64,000 nucleotides of DNA, taken from assembly GCA_027487845.1 (NCBI GenBank), contig JAIYCV010000042.1, positions 248,001-312,000 of the forward strand, read 5' to 3'. Within the stretch, counting starts at the first letter, position 1; every line of letters starts with the position of its first letter. The position numbers and the translations under genes were made by a program. The notes beneath the pieces were generated by a model. It searched no databases. It saw nothing but the letters and a program-made list of their open reading frames with translations, and had not been told where the DNA came from. Of the stretch, positions 26,509 through 34,641 are shown one piece after another. This stretch comes from Flammeovirgaceae bacterium. Lineage in GTDB: Bacteria > Bacteroidota > Bacteroidia > Cytophagales > Cyclobacteriaceae.

Positions 26509-27701
26509 TAATCTTCAAAAAAACAAACTGATCCGCCCACCCATGTTTTATCTTTGTTGAATTTTACTCCTATCATCTCCCCACGGCTTAGTCTCGCTAA
26601 ATTGGTTATTAGTCTAGGCCTGGCTTCACCGTCATCCCAAATAAAAAGAAGTCGAAGTTCCGTTTTTACTAACCCATCGGGCGCCTGAATAACGGGTTCA
26701 TAGGTAACCTTTCTTTGCAGCAAATAATTTTCGCGTTCATTGAGCGGAATTGCCTCTAAGTCCTTTTGTGTTAGATTAAAAATAATCCCGGTTCCTGAAA
26801 ATGAAAATAGCGGCTTTAGAACGTAGTGCTCTAAGTCAGCTGGCCAATTTTTATATTCATTTAAAAACTTGCACTCGGGCACATACTTACTTTTAATGAA
26901 TGGCATGGTGTACTTACTTATCCTAAAAAACCAATTGGGATGGCCAACCCATTCAACATCTACGTCTTCCGTCAAACTAAAGTCGATGGTTAAGTCGTCT
27001 CGTTTAAGCAATTCATCAAAAATTACCCGATTGTAAATGCGATGTATCTCGATTTTTCTACCTTCGTTTTTATAAAATAGCTTTCTCCCGTCCCTAATAA
27101 CATCGCCAATATGCACTGGTTTGATTCCACTAATTTCTTGGGTGAGAATAAAATCAATTGCTGTATTTTGAAGGAGCGGATCGATCTCCAACAAAATAAC
27201 ATTTTCAGGTTGATGGTTACCTAAAAGAAATTTCCGAAGAGTCGCTTTGTATTCAGCAGTAGATACTCCGAAGTGGTTATTAAGCGTCTTAAGAACGTCA
27301 TAGTATTCTTTAAACTTATTGCCTAGAAAATCTTGAAACCCGAAGAGTGAAGGGAATCCTTGCATTTCAATCAATTGAGGCTGAAGTTGGCCAGCTTCGT
27401 TTTTTACAATGGCAAAGTCTAAGGCCAAGAAATGCGAATGGTTGGTTTCATTAGGCACATAACAGTTGGCAGGAATAGCCCTCTCTGTAATCTTTTTAAA
27501 ATCCGGCTTCGTAATGAAGTCGATGATTTCGTCAGAAGCTTGAATCAATTTTGTCTTAAAATCGGAAGAGATAAATACAGGTGACTCAGCAACACGAAAG
27601 CGAATATGGAAGTTATAGGATTCGTTCAGGTCTTTAATAAAGGCCTTATATTTCTCTTCAGAAAAGTCTTTATTAAATTGACTACGGATCGTTGCAATCA
27701 T
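26508..27701 (-). CDS. ATP-grasp-like protein of unknown substrate
   Basis: The C-terminal half carries a glycine-rich nucleotide-binding stretch VLKPLFSFSGTGI, then an acidic/asparagine pair in LRLLFIWDD and RLITNLARLS, and a final KTWVGGS. This pattern fits ATP-grasp ligases, possibly a circularly permuted type. The N-terminal half contains LIEMQGFPSLFGFQ. The ORF track starts at GTG 27710. I prefer ATG 27701, 9 bases after the amidotransferase stop, though either is possible. It is embedded in an amidoligase operon and likely forms a C-N or C-S bond. Inference only. Confidence 0.55.
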   Translation of the reverse strand: MIATIRSQFNKDFSEEKYKAFIKDLNESYNFHIRFRVAESPVFISSDFKTKLIQASDEIIDFITKPDFKKITERAIPANCYVPNETNHSHFLALDFAIVKNEAGQLQPQLIEMQGFPSLFGFQDFLGNKFKEYYDVLKTLNNHFGVSTAEYKATLRKFLLGNHQPENVILLEIDPLLQNTAIDFILTQEISGIKPVHIGDVIRDGRKLFYKNEGRKIEIHRIYNRVIFDELLKRDDLTIDFSLTEDVDVEWVGHPNWFFRISKYTMPFIKSKYVPECKFLNEYKNWPADLEHYVLKPLFSFSGTGIIFNLTQKDLEAIPLNERENYLLQRKVTYEPVIQAPDGLVKTELRLLFIWDDGEARPRLITNLARLSRGEMIGVKFNKDKTWVGGSVCFFED

Positions 27702-27710
27702 ATGATACAC

Positions 27711-28511
27711 CTATTTTGGAATCGCACTTCGTAAAAACGAGGGAATGATTGTTCTGTACGTTAACTTAATTTTGTCGGGCTCATTCACCATCGTTAGCAT
27801 ATGTTCATACTTTTTCTGCCCGTATTTTTCAATAATCAATTTCTTCTTATCCTCCCTTAACAAGTACTTAAACATTCCGTCTGAATCTGTTTCCGGATGA
27901 AACTGCACTCCAATAAATGCCTCATTAAATCGAATGGCCATTACTGCTCGTTCTAAAGAAACAAAGGGTCGTTCCTTTTCTATACATAAAATGTGACCAC
28001 CCCCCGACCAGATCTTTGCTTCATTGGGCTCCAGAATTTGATAATCTCTGGAATCTACAGCATAAATAGGGTCACCTAGCCCGTTAAAGAAAGGCTCATG
28101 ATGGCCAGCTTTGGTTTGGTGAATTGGCATGATGCCAAATGAAGTGCTTTTGCGTTTCGAAACTTTGCCGTAATGATAGTAGCGCGAAAACAGTTGAAAC
28201 GAATGGCAAATTAGAAAAACCATTTTGCGCTTAAACGGATGTTCTGAATTGTAATGAAGTATACTATCCATCAATGCAAAATAGCTTTGCTCCCATTGGG
28301 AACCCTCGCTTGACAACGGGCTACCCGGCCCGCCAGAGGAAATGTAAGCATCAAAGCTCAAGTCTGCCATTTCATTCTTCAGTCGAACTTCAAAGACATG
28401 CGAAACAATGTCGAGATTATTTTCCTGTCTAAATTCATCAATCAATTGATGAATACAGCGCATCCCTTCGTTTGGCTCGCCTTCGTATAGATCTAAAATC
28501 GCAATGCGCAT
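27711..28511 (-). CDS. Class I glutamine amidotransferase-like protein
   Basis: GATase fold with ISSGGPGSPLS near residue 58, the nucleophile cysteine in VFLICHSFQLF near residue 102, and the His-Glu pair in GVQFHPETD near residue 205, so the catalytic triad looks intact. A C-terminal extension of about 60 basic residues follows the GATase core. ATG 28511 (MRIAILDLYEG) is preferred over the TTG at 28520. It could release ammonia from glutamine or hydrolyse gamma-glutamyl bonds, as the PuuD/GAT1 hydrolases do. The neighbours are an ATP-grasp-like gene and a GCS2 ligase. Confidence 0.8.
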   Translation of the reverse strand: MRIAILDLYEGEPNEGMRCIHQLIDEFRQENNLDIVSHVFEVRLKNEMADLSFDAYISSGGPGSPLSSEGSQWEQSYFALMDSILHYNSEHPFKRKMVFLICHSFQLFSRYYHYGKVSKRKSTSFGIMPIHQTKAGHHEPFFNGLGDPIYAVDSRDYQILEPNEAKIWSGGGHILCIEKERPFVSLERAVMAIRFNEAFIGVQFHPETDSDGMFKYLLREDKKKLIIEKYGQKKYEHMLTMVNEPDKIKLTYRTIIPSFLRSAIPK

Positions 28512-28543
28512 TTTTGGCAATGGAGCTTTTAAAATTTTTATGA

Positions 28544-29641
28544 TTATATCCCTACGATAGACTGATCTGTGATGTAATCAACAACCGTTCGTAGATCACC
28601 CGACTGTTTAAAAACTTCCAGTTGCCTGTCGGCACCAGTGCCTTTCTCTAAAATAGTGTGCACATAATTTATTGCCTGCCTGCTTCCCAGTTGATCTACC
28701 ACATCATCGACAAATTCAAGCAGCTCGAGGATCAAAGCACGAGTGTCTACCTCTTCTTGCTTACCAAAATCAATCAGCTTACCATCGAGACCATAGCGCG
28801 AGGCCCGCCATTTATTTTCATTGATTAAGGAACGATTGTACATGATGAACGTCATGTTTTGCATTCTAAGTTTGTATAGCTTCACCACGAGAGCCTGAAA
28901 AATAGCGGTGATTGCCATTGTTTCTTCAACCAGCATCGGTACATCACAAATGCGAAATTCAATCGTATCAAAAAACGGATGTACGCGCACATCCCACCAT
29001 ATCTTTTTTGCATTATCAATGCACTTGGTCTTAATCAATAGGTTAACATAGTTCTTAAAATCGTCCCAATCGTTAAATTCATCCGGCACACCCGTTCGCG
29101 GAAACTTATCGAATACTTTCGTACGAAATGATTTGAACCCCGTGTTGCGGCCTTCCCAAAAAGGAGAATTAGTTGAAAGGGCATACACATGCGGAAGAAA
29201 GTAGCGAACGGTGTTCATGATATGGATCGCCATGTTTTTATCGGCAATGCCTACGTGCACGTGCAATCCAAAAATCAAGTTTGAGCGGGCGGCCTCCTGC
29301 ATCTCTTGAACAATCTCATCATACCGAGGATTAGGAGTTATCAATTGAGTGCTCCAATGAGAAAACGGATGAGTTCCTGCCGCGCCCATTTTTAGCCCTA
29401 AGTCACCAGCCACGCTGCTAATTATCTTCCGCAGCTTTGTTATGTCTTCGCGTGCTTCATCTACATTTCTGCAAATTCCTGTTCCCGCCTCCACCACAGC
29501 CTGGTGCATCTCCGCTTTAACCTGATCTTTGACTATCCGTGAAGCGATCTCGACAATCTTTTGATCGTGTGATTTTAATTCACGCGTAGTAGGGTCAATT
29601 ATCATGTACTCCTCTTCAACACCTAATGTAAATTTTTCCAT
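28544..29641 (-). CDS. GCS2-family carboxylate-amine ligase (YbdK-like)
   Basis: Member of the glutamate-cysteine ligase 2 superfamily (COG2170 type). Characteristic pieces are TLGVEEEYMI at residues 4-13, EMHQAVVEAGT near 44, the metal-binding FGLHVHVGI near 125, and EFRICDVP near 224. The length of 365 aa matches YbdK proteins. These enzymes join an amino acid's carboxylate to an amine using ATP. Here the acceptor is unknown. It lies 49 bases after the ATP-grasp ligase and 32 bases before the amidotransferase, within a six-gene operon. Confidence 0.9.
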   Translation of the reverse strand: MEKFTLGVEEEYMIIDPTTRELKSHDQKIVEIASRIVKDQVKAEMHQAVVEAGTGICRNVDEAREDITKLRKIISSVAGDLGLKMGAAGTHPFSHWSTQLITPNPRYDEIVQEMQEAARSNLIFGLHVHVGIADKNMAIHIMNTVRYFLPHVYALSTNSPFWEGRNTGFKSFRTKVFDKFPRTGVPDEFNDWDDFKNYVNLLIKTKCIDNAKKIWWDVRVHPFFDTIEFRICDVPMLVEETMAITAIFQALVVKLYKLRMQNMTFIMYNRSLINENKWRASRYGLDGKLIDFGKQEEVDTRALILELLEFVDDVVDQLGSRQAINYVHTILEKGTGADRQLEVFKQSGDLRTVVDYITDQSIVGI

Positions 29642-29690
29642 AACTAGTCGATAGTAGTCAAGCCGTAAACAACACTATTTTCAATAACTT

Positions 29691-30719
29691 TTACTTCTTT
29701 TTTGGAGCTGCTTTTTTTGTTTTGCTTTCTGCCGGTTTGGCAACTTTATCCGTGCCGCTGGCTTTTGCAACTTGTGGTTTGGTAACCGCATCAGAAACAA
29801 AAGTCCCCCAGGTAAGGTTGTCCTTTCCTGGTTTCTGTGCTTGGGCTCGCTCCACCGCCATTTTTGCAGCGTGTTCTACTACCCATTCGAAATTTTCCTG
29901 ACCTACCGATTTTACATCTGCATCGGGAGCAGGATTGCAAAAGTCAATCGCGTAGGGAATTCCATTCCGCACCGCCATTTCAACGGTATTAAAATCATAC
30001 CCCAAGGCATTATTTAGCGCAAGCACATCTTTGTGTACTTTCATTAACAGTTTTTCGCTTGCTGGCCCTTTGTTCACTACATAACGTAGATCATGGGGAT
30101 TGCGCGGTTCGTATTGCATGATGCGCACGTGTTTGCGATCTAAGCAATAACACCTAAAGTAATCATCAAAAACAATTTCTTCTTGAAGCATCATTACCAA
30201 CTGATTGGTTTCAGCATATGATTTGAAAAATTCATCTAAGTTGTTAAGCTTATAAACACTTTTCCAGCCTCCGCCAGAATGGGGCTTCATATAGGCTGGC
30301 CAGCCGATGTAATTGAAGATTTTCTCCCAACTAAGTGGGTACTTTAAATTGCTGAACGAGGCGTCAGAAGTGTCTGTTGGCCGCTCATGCGAGGGAAGTA
30401 TAACGGTGTTAGGCACCGCCACCCCAATTTTGACAGCCAGCGCGTTGTTGAAAAACTTTTCATCTGCACTCCACCAGAATGGATTGTTAAGTACCGATGT
30501 TCCATCGATGGCCGCATTTTTTAAATAGGCGCGGTAGAATGGAACATCTTGTGAAATGCGGTCAATAATAACGGCATAATCATCCCCAACTCCCTGCTGA
30601 ACCATGTCTACCATTACGGGTTCGGCCATGATATCTTTCAAGCCCAGTTTGTTAACACGCTCAACAAACGCCTCGGGAAATGAGCGTTCCATGCCATGAA
30701 GTATTCCGATCTTTTTCAT
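29691..30719 (-). CDS. RimK-like ATP-grasp ligase with lysine-rich tail
   Basis: ATP-grasp domain spans about residues 90-285. The phosphate-binding loop is MKPHSGGGWKSV, the adenine-binding linker is MLQEEIVF, and the metal site is in TVEMAV and AIDFCNPAPD near residues 247-263. Length 342 aa. Residues after about 300 are low-complexity and basic, ending KTKKAAPKKK, unlike typical RimK relatives. It sits between an esterase and a GCS2 ligase. It probably ligates an amino acid or peptide, but no substrate can be read from sequence. Confidence 0.85.
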   Translation of the reverse strand: MKKIGILHGMERSFPEAFVERVNKLGLKDIMAEPVMVDMVQQGVGDDYAVIIDRISQDVPFYRAYLKNAAIDGTSVLNNPFWWSADEKFFNNALAVKIGVAVPNTVILPSHERPTDTSDASFSNLKYPLSWEKIFNYIGWPAYMKPHSGGGWKSVYKLNNLDEFFKSYAETNQLVMMLQEEIVFDDYFRCYCLDRKHVRIMQYEPRNPHDLRYVVNKGPASEKLLMKVHKDVLALNNALGYDFNTVEMAVRNGIPYAIDFCNPAPDADVKSVGQENFEWVVEHAAKMAVERAQAQKPGKDNLTWGTFVSDAVTKPQVAKASGTDKVAKPAESKTKKAAPKKK

Positions 30720-30735
30720 ACGTAGAAATTTAAAT

Positions 30736-31446
30736 TTATTTTATGAGTGACAAATAATGAGGAAACATTTCTCGCCATACTGGCCAATCATGGTTAGCGC
30801 CCTGCCTTACGTCCAGCCAATGGTTAATTCTTTTTGCACGCAGTACCCCCGCCAATTTCTCGTTCGCATCCCAACACATATCATTAGTACCTGTGCCTAA
30901 CACTACATGCAAGTCGTCATAAAATCCATTCTGAGCGTTGGGAATAAAATCGGGTGGATTATTGAAGTAAACATTATCATCATAGTATCCGTCTAGCTGA
31001 TCCCTGATGTCAAAGGCCGCTCCCATATTGAAAATGTATTTCACCACCTCCGGATGCTTGAAGCCGAAATTGGTAGCATGATAACCACCGAAACTACAAC
31101 CTGCAGTGACAACGCGCCCAACGCCAGTTTCCCGCTGTGCTAAAGGAACAAGCTCGTGCAAAAGCATGAGGTCATACCAAATATGATTTTTCACACGATC
31201 AGCGGGATGAATACTTTTATTATACCAACTTGAGGAGTCAATTCCATCTGGACAATAAATCTTCACAAACCCATTATCTAAATACCACGCTGCGCTTTCA
31301 ATCAGCTTAAAATCTTTGTTTTCATAAAATCTTCCCATCGAAGTGGGGAAAAGAATTACGGGATACCCCTGATGACCAAAAGCCAATACTTCGATCTCGC
31401 GACTAAGGTTGGGAGAGTACCAGCGATGCAAATGTTCGTGAGGCAT
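30736..31446 (-). CDS. Esterase-D-like alpha/beta hydrolase
   Basis: Serine hydrolase with nucleophile elbow GCSFGG near residue 117, an aspartate in GTGTNDMCWD near 192, and the catalytic histidine in GANHDWPVW near 220. The N-terminus HRWYSPNLSREIEVLAFG is typical of putative esterases of the PF00756 type. Length 236 aa, no signal peptide, so likely cytoplasmic. It is the first gene of the minus-strand amidoligase operon, 16 bases before the ATP-grasp gene, and could cleave or release a pathway ester. Confidence 0.85.
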   Translation of the reverse strand: MPHEHLHRWYSPNLSREIEVLAFGHQGYPVILFPTSMGRFYENKDFKLIESAAWYLDNGFVKIYCPDGIDSSSWYNKSIHPADRVKNHIWYDLMLLHELVPLAQRETGVGRVVTAGCSFGGYHATNFGFKHPEVVKYIFNMGAAFDIRDQLDGYYDDNVYFNNPPDFIPNAQNGFYDDLHVVLGTGTNDMCWDANEKLAGVLRAKRINHWLDVRQGANHDWPVWREMFPHYLSLIK

Positions 31447-31546
31447 GGAATAAAAATTATGACCTTTAAATATTCAGTTATAAGTCATCTGAAAAATATA
31501 ATTTTACACACTTTCAGAATTATTTCAGGAAGCTAAACCAAAAATT

Positions 31547-32398
31547 GTGACGATAAAAGAGTCTGATAAAAATAATTTACTGGAGGAAATAACTTCAAGT
31601 ACTTACTTCTCGGAAAACCTTACGGGGATTTACACGAAGCTGCTCGATAGAAAGGTGGATGTCGAGCTTTTACTACCCGCTGGTTATAAATTTTCTAATA
31701 AAAAATATCCTTTGCTTATTTTAAATGATGGTCAGGACAATAAAGCAGTTCAAGTGCGAGAAACACTGGAGCGACTTTGCGGGGAAAACAGCATCCATGA
31801 AATAATTGTGGCGGCAATTGTGGCAGGCGATAGAATGCAAGAGTATGGCGTTGCCGCGAAGAGCGATTATCAAGGCAGGGGCAGTGTGGCCAAAAACTAC
31901 AGTCGGTATATTACTTCCGAGTTAATACCCTATCTAGCTTATCAATATCCTGTCGATGGATCATGTTCAAAACACGCCATTGCGGGTTATTCATTGGGCG
32001 GACTTTCAGCAATGGATATAGCATGGAACAATCCCGAAGTATTTTCAAAAGCGGGGGTGTTTAGCGGCTCGCTTTGGTGGCGAAAACGCGATACCAACAG
32101 CAGATTTTATTCTGATGATAGAGATCGCTTAATGCACCAACAAATACGCAGGGGAAAATTGAAACCGGGGATGAAGTTTTGGTTTCAAACAGGCACGCAA
32201 GATGAGTGGAGCGACCGCAACAAAAATGGAATTATCGATTCTATTGACGACACACTCGATTTGATTGTAGAACTCACAAAAATTGGCTACCGACCATTTC
32301 ACGACATTCAATACCTGGAAATTAAGGACGGCAAGCATAATCCTGAAACCTGGGCAGAAGCTATGCCCCATTTTTTGACATGGGCTTTTGGCAAATAA
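31547..32398 (+). CDS. Second esterase-D/enterochelin-esterase-like hydrolase
   Basis: Alpha/beta hydrolase with GYSLGGLSAMD near residue 146 (nucleophile Ser), QTGTQDEWSD near residue 210 and a terminal GKHNPETWAEAMPHFL histidine. The start is GTG 31547; no suitable ATG exists nearby. Length 283 aa, no signal peptide. It is divergent from the operon headed by a relative of the same family and shares a 100-base intergenic region with it. The two may therefore be co-regulated parts of one pathway. Confidence 0.8.
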   Translation: MTIKESDKNNLLEEITSSTYFSENLTGIYTKLLDRKVDVELLLPAGYKFSNKKYPLLILNDGQDNKAVQVRETLERLCGENSIHEIIVAAIVAGDRMQEYGVAAKSDYQGRGSVAKNYSRYITSELIPYLAYQYPVDGSCSKHAIAGYSLGGLSAMDIAWNNPEVFSKAGVFSGSLWWRKRDTNSRFYSDDRDRLMHQQIRRGKLKPGMKFWFQTGTQDEWSDRNKNGIIDSIDDTLDLIVELTKIGYRPFHDIQYLEIKDGKHNPETWAEAMPHFLTWAFGK

Positions 32399-32416
32399 TT
32401 TCATTATTTTTGAAAT

Positions 32417-32950
32417 ATGGAACTTGACATACCGTCACCACCGCGCACCATCATGGAAGTCTACAAAATGCTTCCGGAAGGCACTTTGGCAGAGCTAATA
32501 AACGGGGAAATTTGTTTGTCACCTGCACCAAACACGAGTCATCAGCGGCTAATCGGAGCCTTCTTTATGAAGTTAACACAGTTTGTTCAACCTAATGGAT
32601 TAGGTGAGATTTTTATTTCTCCCTATGATGTTTACCTCGATGAAGAGAACAATGCGGTTCAACCGGATATTACTTTTGTGTCCGCTCAAAACGCTTCCAT
32701 TGTTAAATCTCATGGCATTGTTGGCGTGCCTGATTTAATTGTCGAATTCCTTTCTCCAAGCGGCAACACGCATGACCTGGTAACCAAGAAAGAACTTTAC
32801 GAGAAATTTGGTGTGAAAGAATATTGGATTATCGATCCATCGACCAAAGAATCAATTGTGTATAAATTGGAAAATAATCAATATACCTTGGCGGGAAAAG
32901 AAATTGCCACTCTCTTCTCTCCGCTTCTCACTCATCATTTTGAGTTTTAG
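32417..32950 (+). CDS. Uma2 family (DUF820) putative endonuclease, copy 1
   Basis: Restriction-endonuclease-like fold of the Uma2 family. Core residues are in AVQPDITFV (near residue 77) and VPDLIVEFLSPS (near 104), giving the D-ExV type active site, followed by KKELYEKFGVKEYWIID. Length 177 aa. It is followed 3 bases later by a paralogue. The role of Uma2 proteins is poorly known; they often occur in multiple copies and are sometimes linked to mobile DNA. The C-terminal third is nearly identical in DNA to copy 2. Confidence 0.88.
   Translation: MELDIPSPPRTIMEVYKMLPEGTLAELINGEICLSPAPNTSHQRLIGAFFMKLTQFVQPNGLGEIFISPYDVYLDEENNAVQPDITFVSAQNASIVKSHGIVGVPDLIVEFLSPSGNTHDLVTKKELYEKFGVKEYWIIDPSTKESIVYKLENNQYTLAGKEIATLFSPLLTHHFEF
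32731..32877 (+). repeat. Near-identical tract shared by the two Uma2 genes (copy 1)
   Basis: About 147 bases match 33271-33417 with roughly half a dozen differences and are unchanged even at silent sites. The upstream halves of the two genes differ widely. This looks like a gene-conversion tract. Confidence 0.8.
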
Positions 32951-32953
32951 AAA

Positions 32954-33490
32954 ATGGAACCAAACCTATTGCAAACACCAAAAACCATTATGGAAGTTTA
33001 CAAGATGCTTCCAGAAGGAACATTGGCCGAACTAATCAATGGACAACTTTATATGTCGCCATCACCCTCTAATAAACATCAATGGCTCCTTATCTCAATG
33101 ATGAGAACAATTGCAGATTTTATAGAAGCCAACTCATTGGGCAAAATTCTTATTGCCCCGCCAGACGTTTATTTAGATCAAGAGAGCAATGCCGTTCAGC
33201 CGGATATTTACTTTATTTCCCATACAAATAGTAGTCAACCCCTAGAAGAAATTCCATATCACGGAGTGCCCGATTTAATTGTCGAATTCCTTTCTCCAAG
33301 CAACAACACGCATGACCTAGTAACCAAAAAAGAACTTTACGAGAAATTTGGTGTGAAAGAATATTGGATCATCGATCCATCGACCAAAGAATCAATTGTG
33401 TATAAATTGGAAAACAATCTATACACCTTAACGGGAAAAGAAATTGCCACTGTTTTCTCACCACTTTTCAATCATTCATTTTCATTTTAA
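32954..33490 (+). CDS. Uma2 family (DUF820) putative endonuclease, copy 2
   Basis: Tandem paralogue of the preceding gene with the same motifs (AVQPDIYFI, VPDLIVEFLSPS, KEYWIIDP) and an intact reading frame of 178 aa. The opening TIMEVYKMLPEGTLAELING is shared, but codon choice differs there. From residue about 107 the DNA is almost the same as copy 1. Both copies have an intact active-site pattern, so neither is obviously decaying. Confidence 0.88.
   Translation: MEPNLLQTPKTIMEVYKMLPEGTLAELINGQLYMSPSPSNKHQWLLISMMRTIADFIEANSLGKILIAPPDVYLDQESNAVQPDIYFISHTNSSQPLEEIPYHGVPDLIVEFLSPSNNTHDLVTKKELYEKFGVKEYWIIDPSTKESIVYKLENNLYTLTGKEIATVFSPLFNHSFSF
33271..33417 (+). repeat. Near-identical tract shared by the two Uma2 genes (copy 2)
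   Basis: Partner of 32731-32877 at an offset of 540 bases. See that entry for the comparison. Confidence 0.8.
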
Positions 33491-33502
33491 TCCTTATCAA
33501 TT

Positions 33503-34114
33503 TTGTCATCCATTAACACCGTTATTTTCGATCTGGGCGGAGTTCTGATCGATTGGAATCCACGCCATCTATACCGTAAGATATTTAACACCGAAGAAGA
33601 AGTCACCTGGTTTCTAGAAAATGTTTGCACCGGTGAATGGAACGATCAACAGGATGCAGGCCGATCATTTGAAGACGCCACCGAGGAACTAGTTCAAAAA
33701 TTTCCTGACCATGAAGAAGCCATTCGTGCTTGGTATGGCCGCTGGCAAGAAACTATTTCAGGACCGATTCACGGAACAGTTGATCTATTGAAAACGATCA
33801 AAGATTCGGGCGAGTATAAGCTCTATGCGTTAACGAATTGGTCGGCCGAAACATTTCCTTGGGCACTTGACAATTTTGAATTCCTTCATTGGTTTGAGGG
33901 CATCGTGGTGTCGGGTGTTGAAAAAACGCGCAAACCGTTTCCAGATTTTTACCAGATTCTTTTTGATCGGTACAACATTAATCCTGCGCAAGCAGTGTTT
34001 ATTGACGACAATGTTAAAAATGTGATCGGGTCAAGAGAAGTGGGCCTACCCGTAATTCATTTCCAAACACCAAATCAGCTAAAAGAAGAACTCATTAAGT
34101 TGAATATCTTGTAA
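33503..34114 (+). CDS. HAD-family phosphatase (haloacid dehalogenase-like)
   Basis: HAD hydrolase with motif I VIFDLGGVLIDWN (nucleophile Asp near residue 9), motif II LTNWS near residue 112, and motif IV FIDDNVKN near residue 174. A small helical cap lies between. Length 203 aa. No ATG precedes motif I, so translation should begin at TTG 33503, 12 bases after the Uma2 stop. Substrate is probably a small phosphorylated metabolite. Confidence 0.85.
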   Translation: MSSINTVIFDLGGVLIDWNPRHLYRKIFNTEEEVTWFLENVCTGEWNDQQDAGRSFEDATEELVQKFPDHEEAIRAWYGRWQETISGPIHGTVDLLKTIKDSGEYKLYALTNWSAETFPWALDNFEFLHWFEGIVVSGVEKTRKPFPDFYQILFDRYNINPAQAVFIDDNVKNVIGSREVGLPVIHFQTPNQLKEELIKLNIL

Positions 34115-34115
34115 C

Positions 34116-34634
34116 ATGGGATTTGTAATTGAAAAAGCATTAATAAGCGATGCGGCAGAGCTAGATAAGTTAGTAAACTCCGCCTACCGAGGAGAATCAT
34201 CCAAACAAGGATGGACAACCGAAGCCGATTTGTTGGATGGAACTCGTACTGATGCAGCAGCAATTCAAGATGTGATGGAAACGCCAAATACAACCGTTCT
34301 CAAATATGTTGAACAAAATTCGATTTTAGGATGCGTTGAATTGCGAAAGGATGCCGAAAAATTATATCTGGGTATGCTTAGTGTAACACCAAACCTTCAA
34401 GGTAAAGGCATTGGTAAAGAATTATTGAAGGCAGCGGAAGTAGAAGCCAAAAAGCAAGATTGCACAACCATTTATATGACCGTTATTTCTGTTCGAAAGG
34501 AATTAATTGAATGGTATGTTAGGCACGGATACATGCTTACCGGAAAAACCAAGCCATTTTCATTTAACGACCCACGGTTTGGTCAACCAAAACAAAAGTT
34601 AGAGTTTGTAGTGTTAGAAAAATCACTGATATAG
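34116..34634 (+). CDS. GNAT family N-acetyltransferase
   Basis: Acetyl-CoA-dependent transferase. Motif A reads LSVTPNLQGKGIGKELLKAAE (residues about 89-109) and the C-terminal WYVRHGYMLTGKTKPFSF is a typical motif B end. Length 172 aa. It begins one base after the HAD gene and is followed after 7 bases by pepP, so it is part of a plus-strand run from 31547 or 32417. Substrate unknown. Confidence 0.85.
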   Translation: MGFVIEKALISDAAELDKLVNSAYRGESSKQGWTTEADLLDGTRTDAAAIQDVMETPNTTVLKYVEQNSILGCVELRKDAEKLYLGMLSVTPNLQGKGIGKELLKAAEVEAKKQDCTTIYMTVISVRKELIEWYVRHGYMLTGKTKPFSFNDPRFGQPKQKLEFVVLEKSLI

Positions 34635-34641
34635 TTCAGAA

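Noticed and set aside
32731-33417. Duplication as an insertion-sequence remnant
   Set aside because: The shared tract lies within two intact homologous genes at homologous positions, without inverted repeats or target duplications; gene conversion explains it better.
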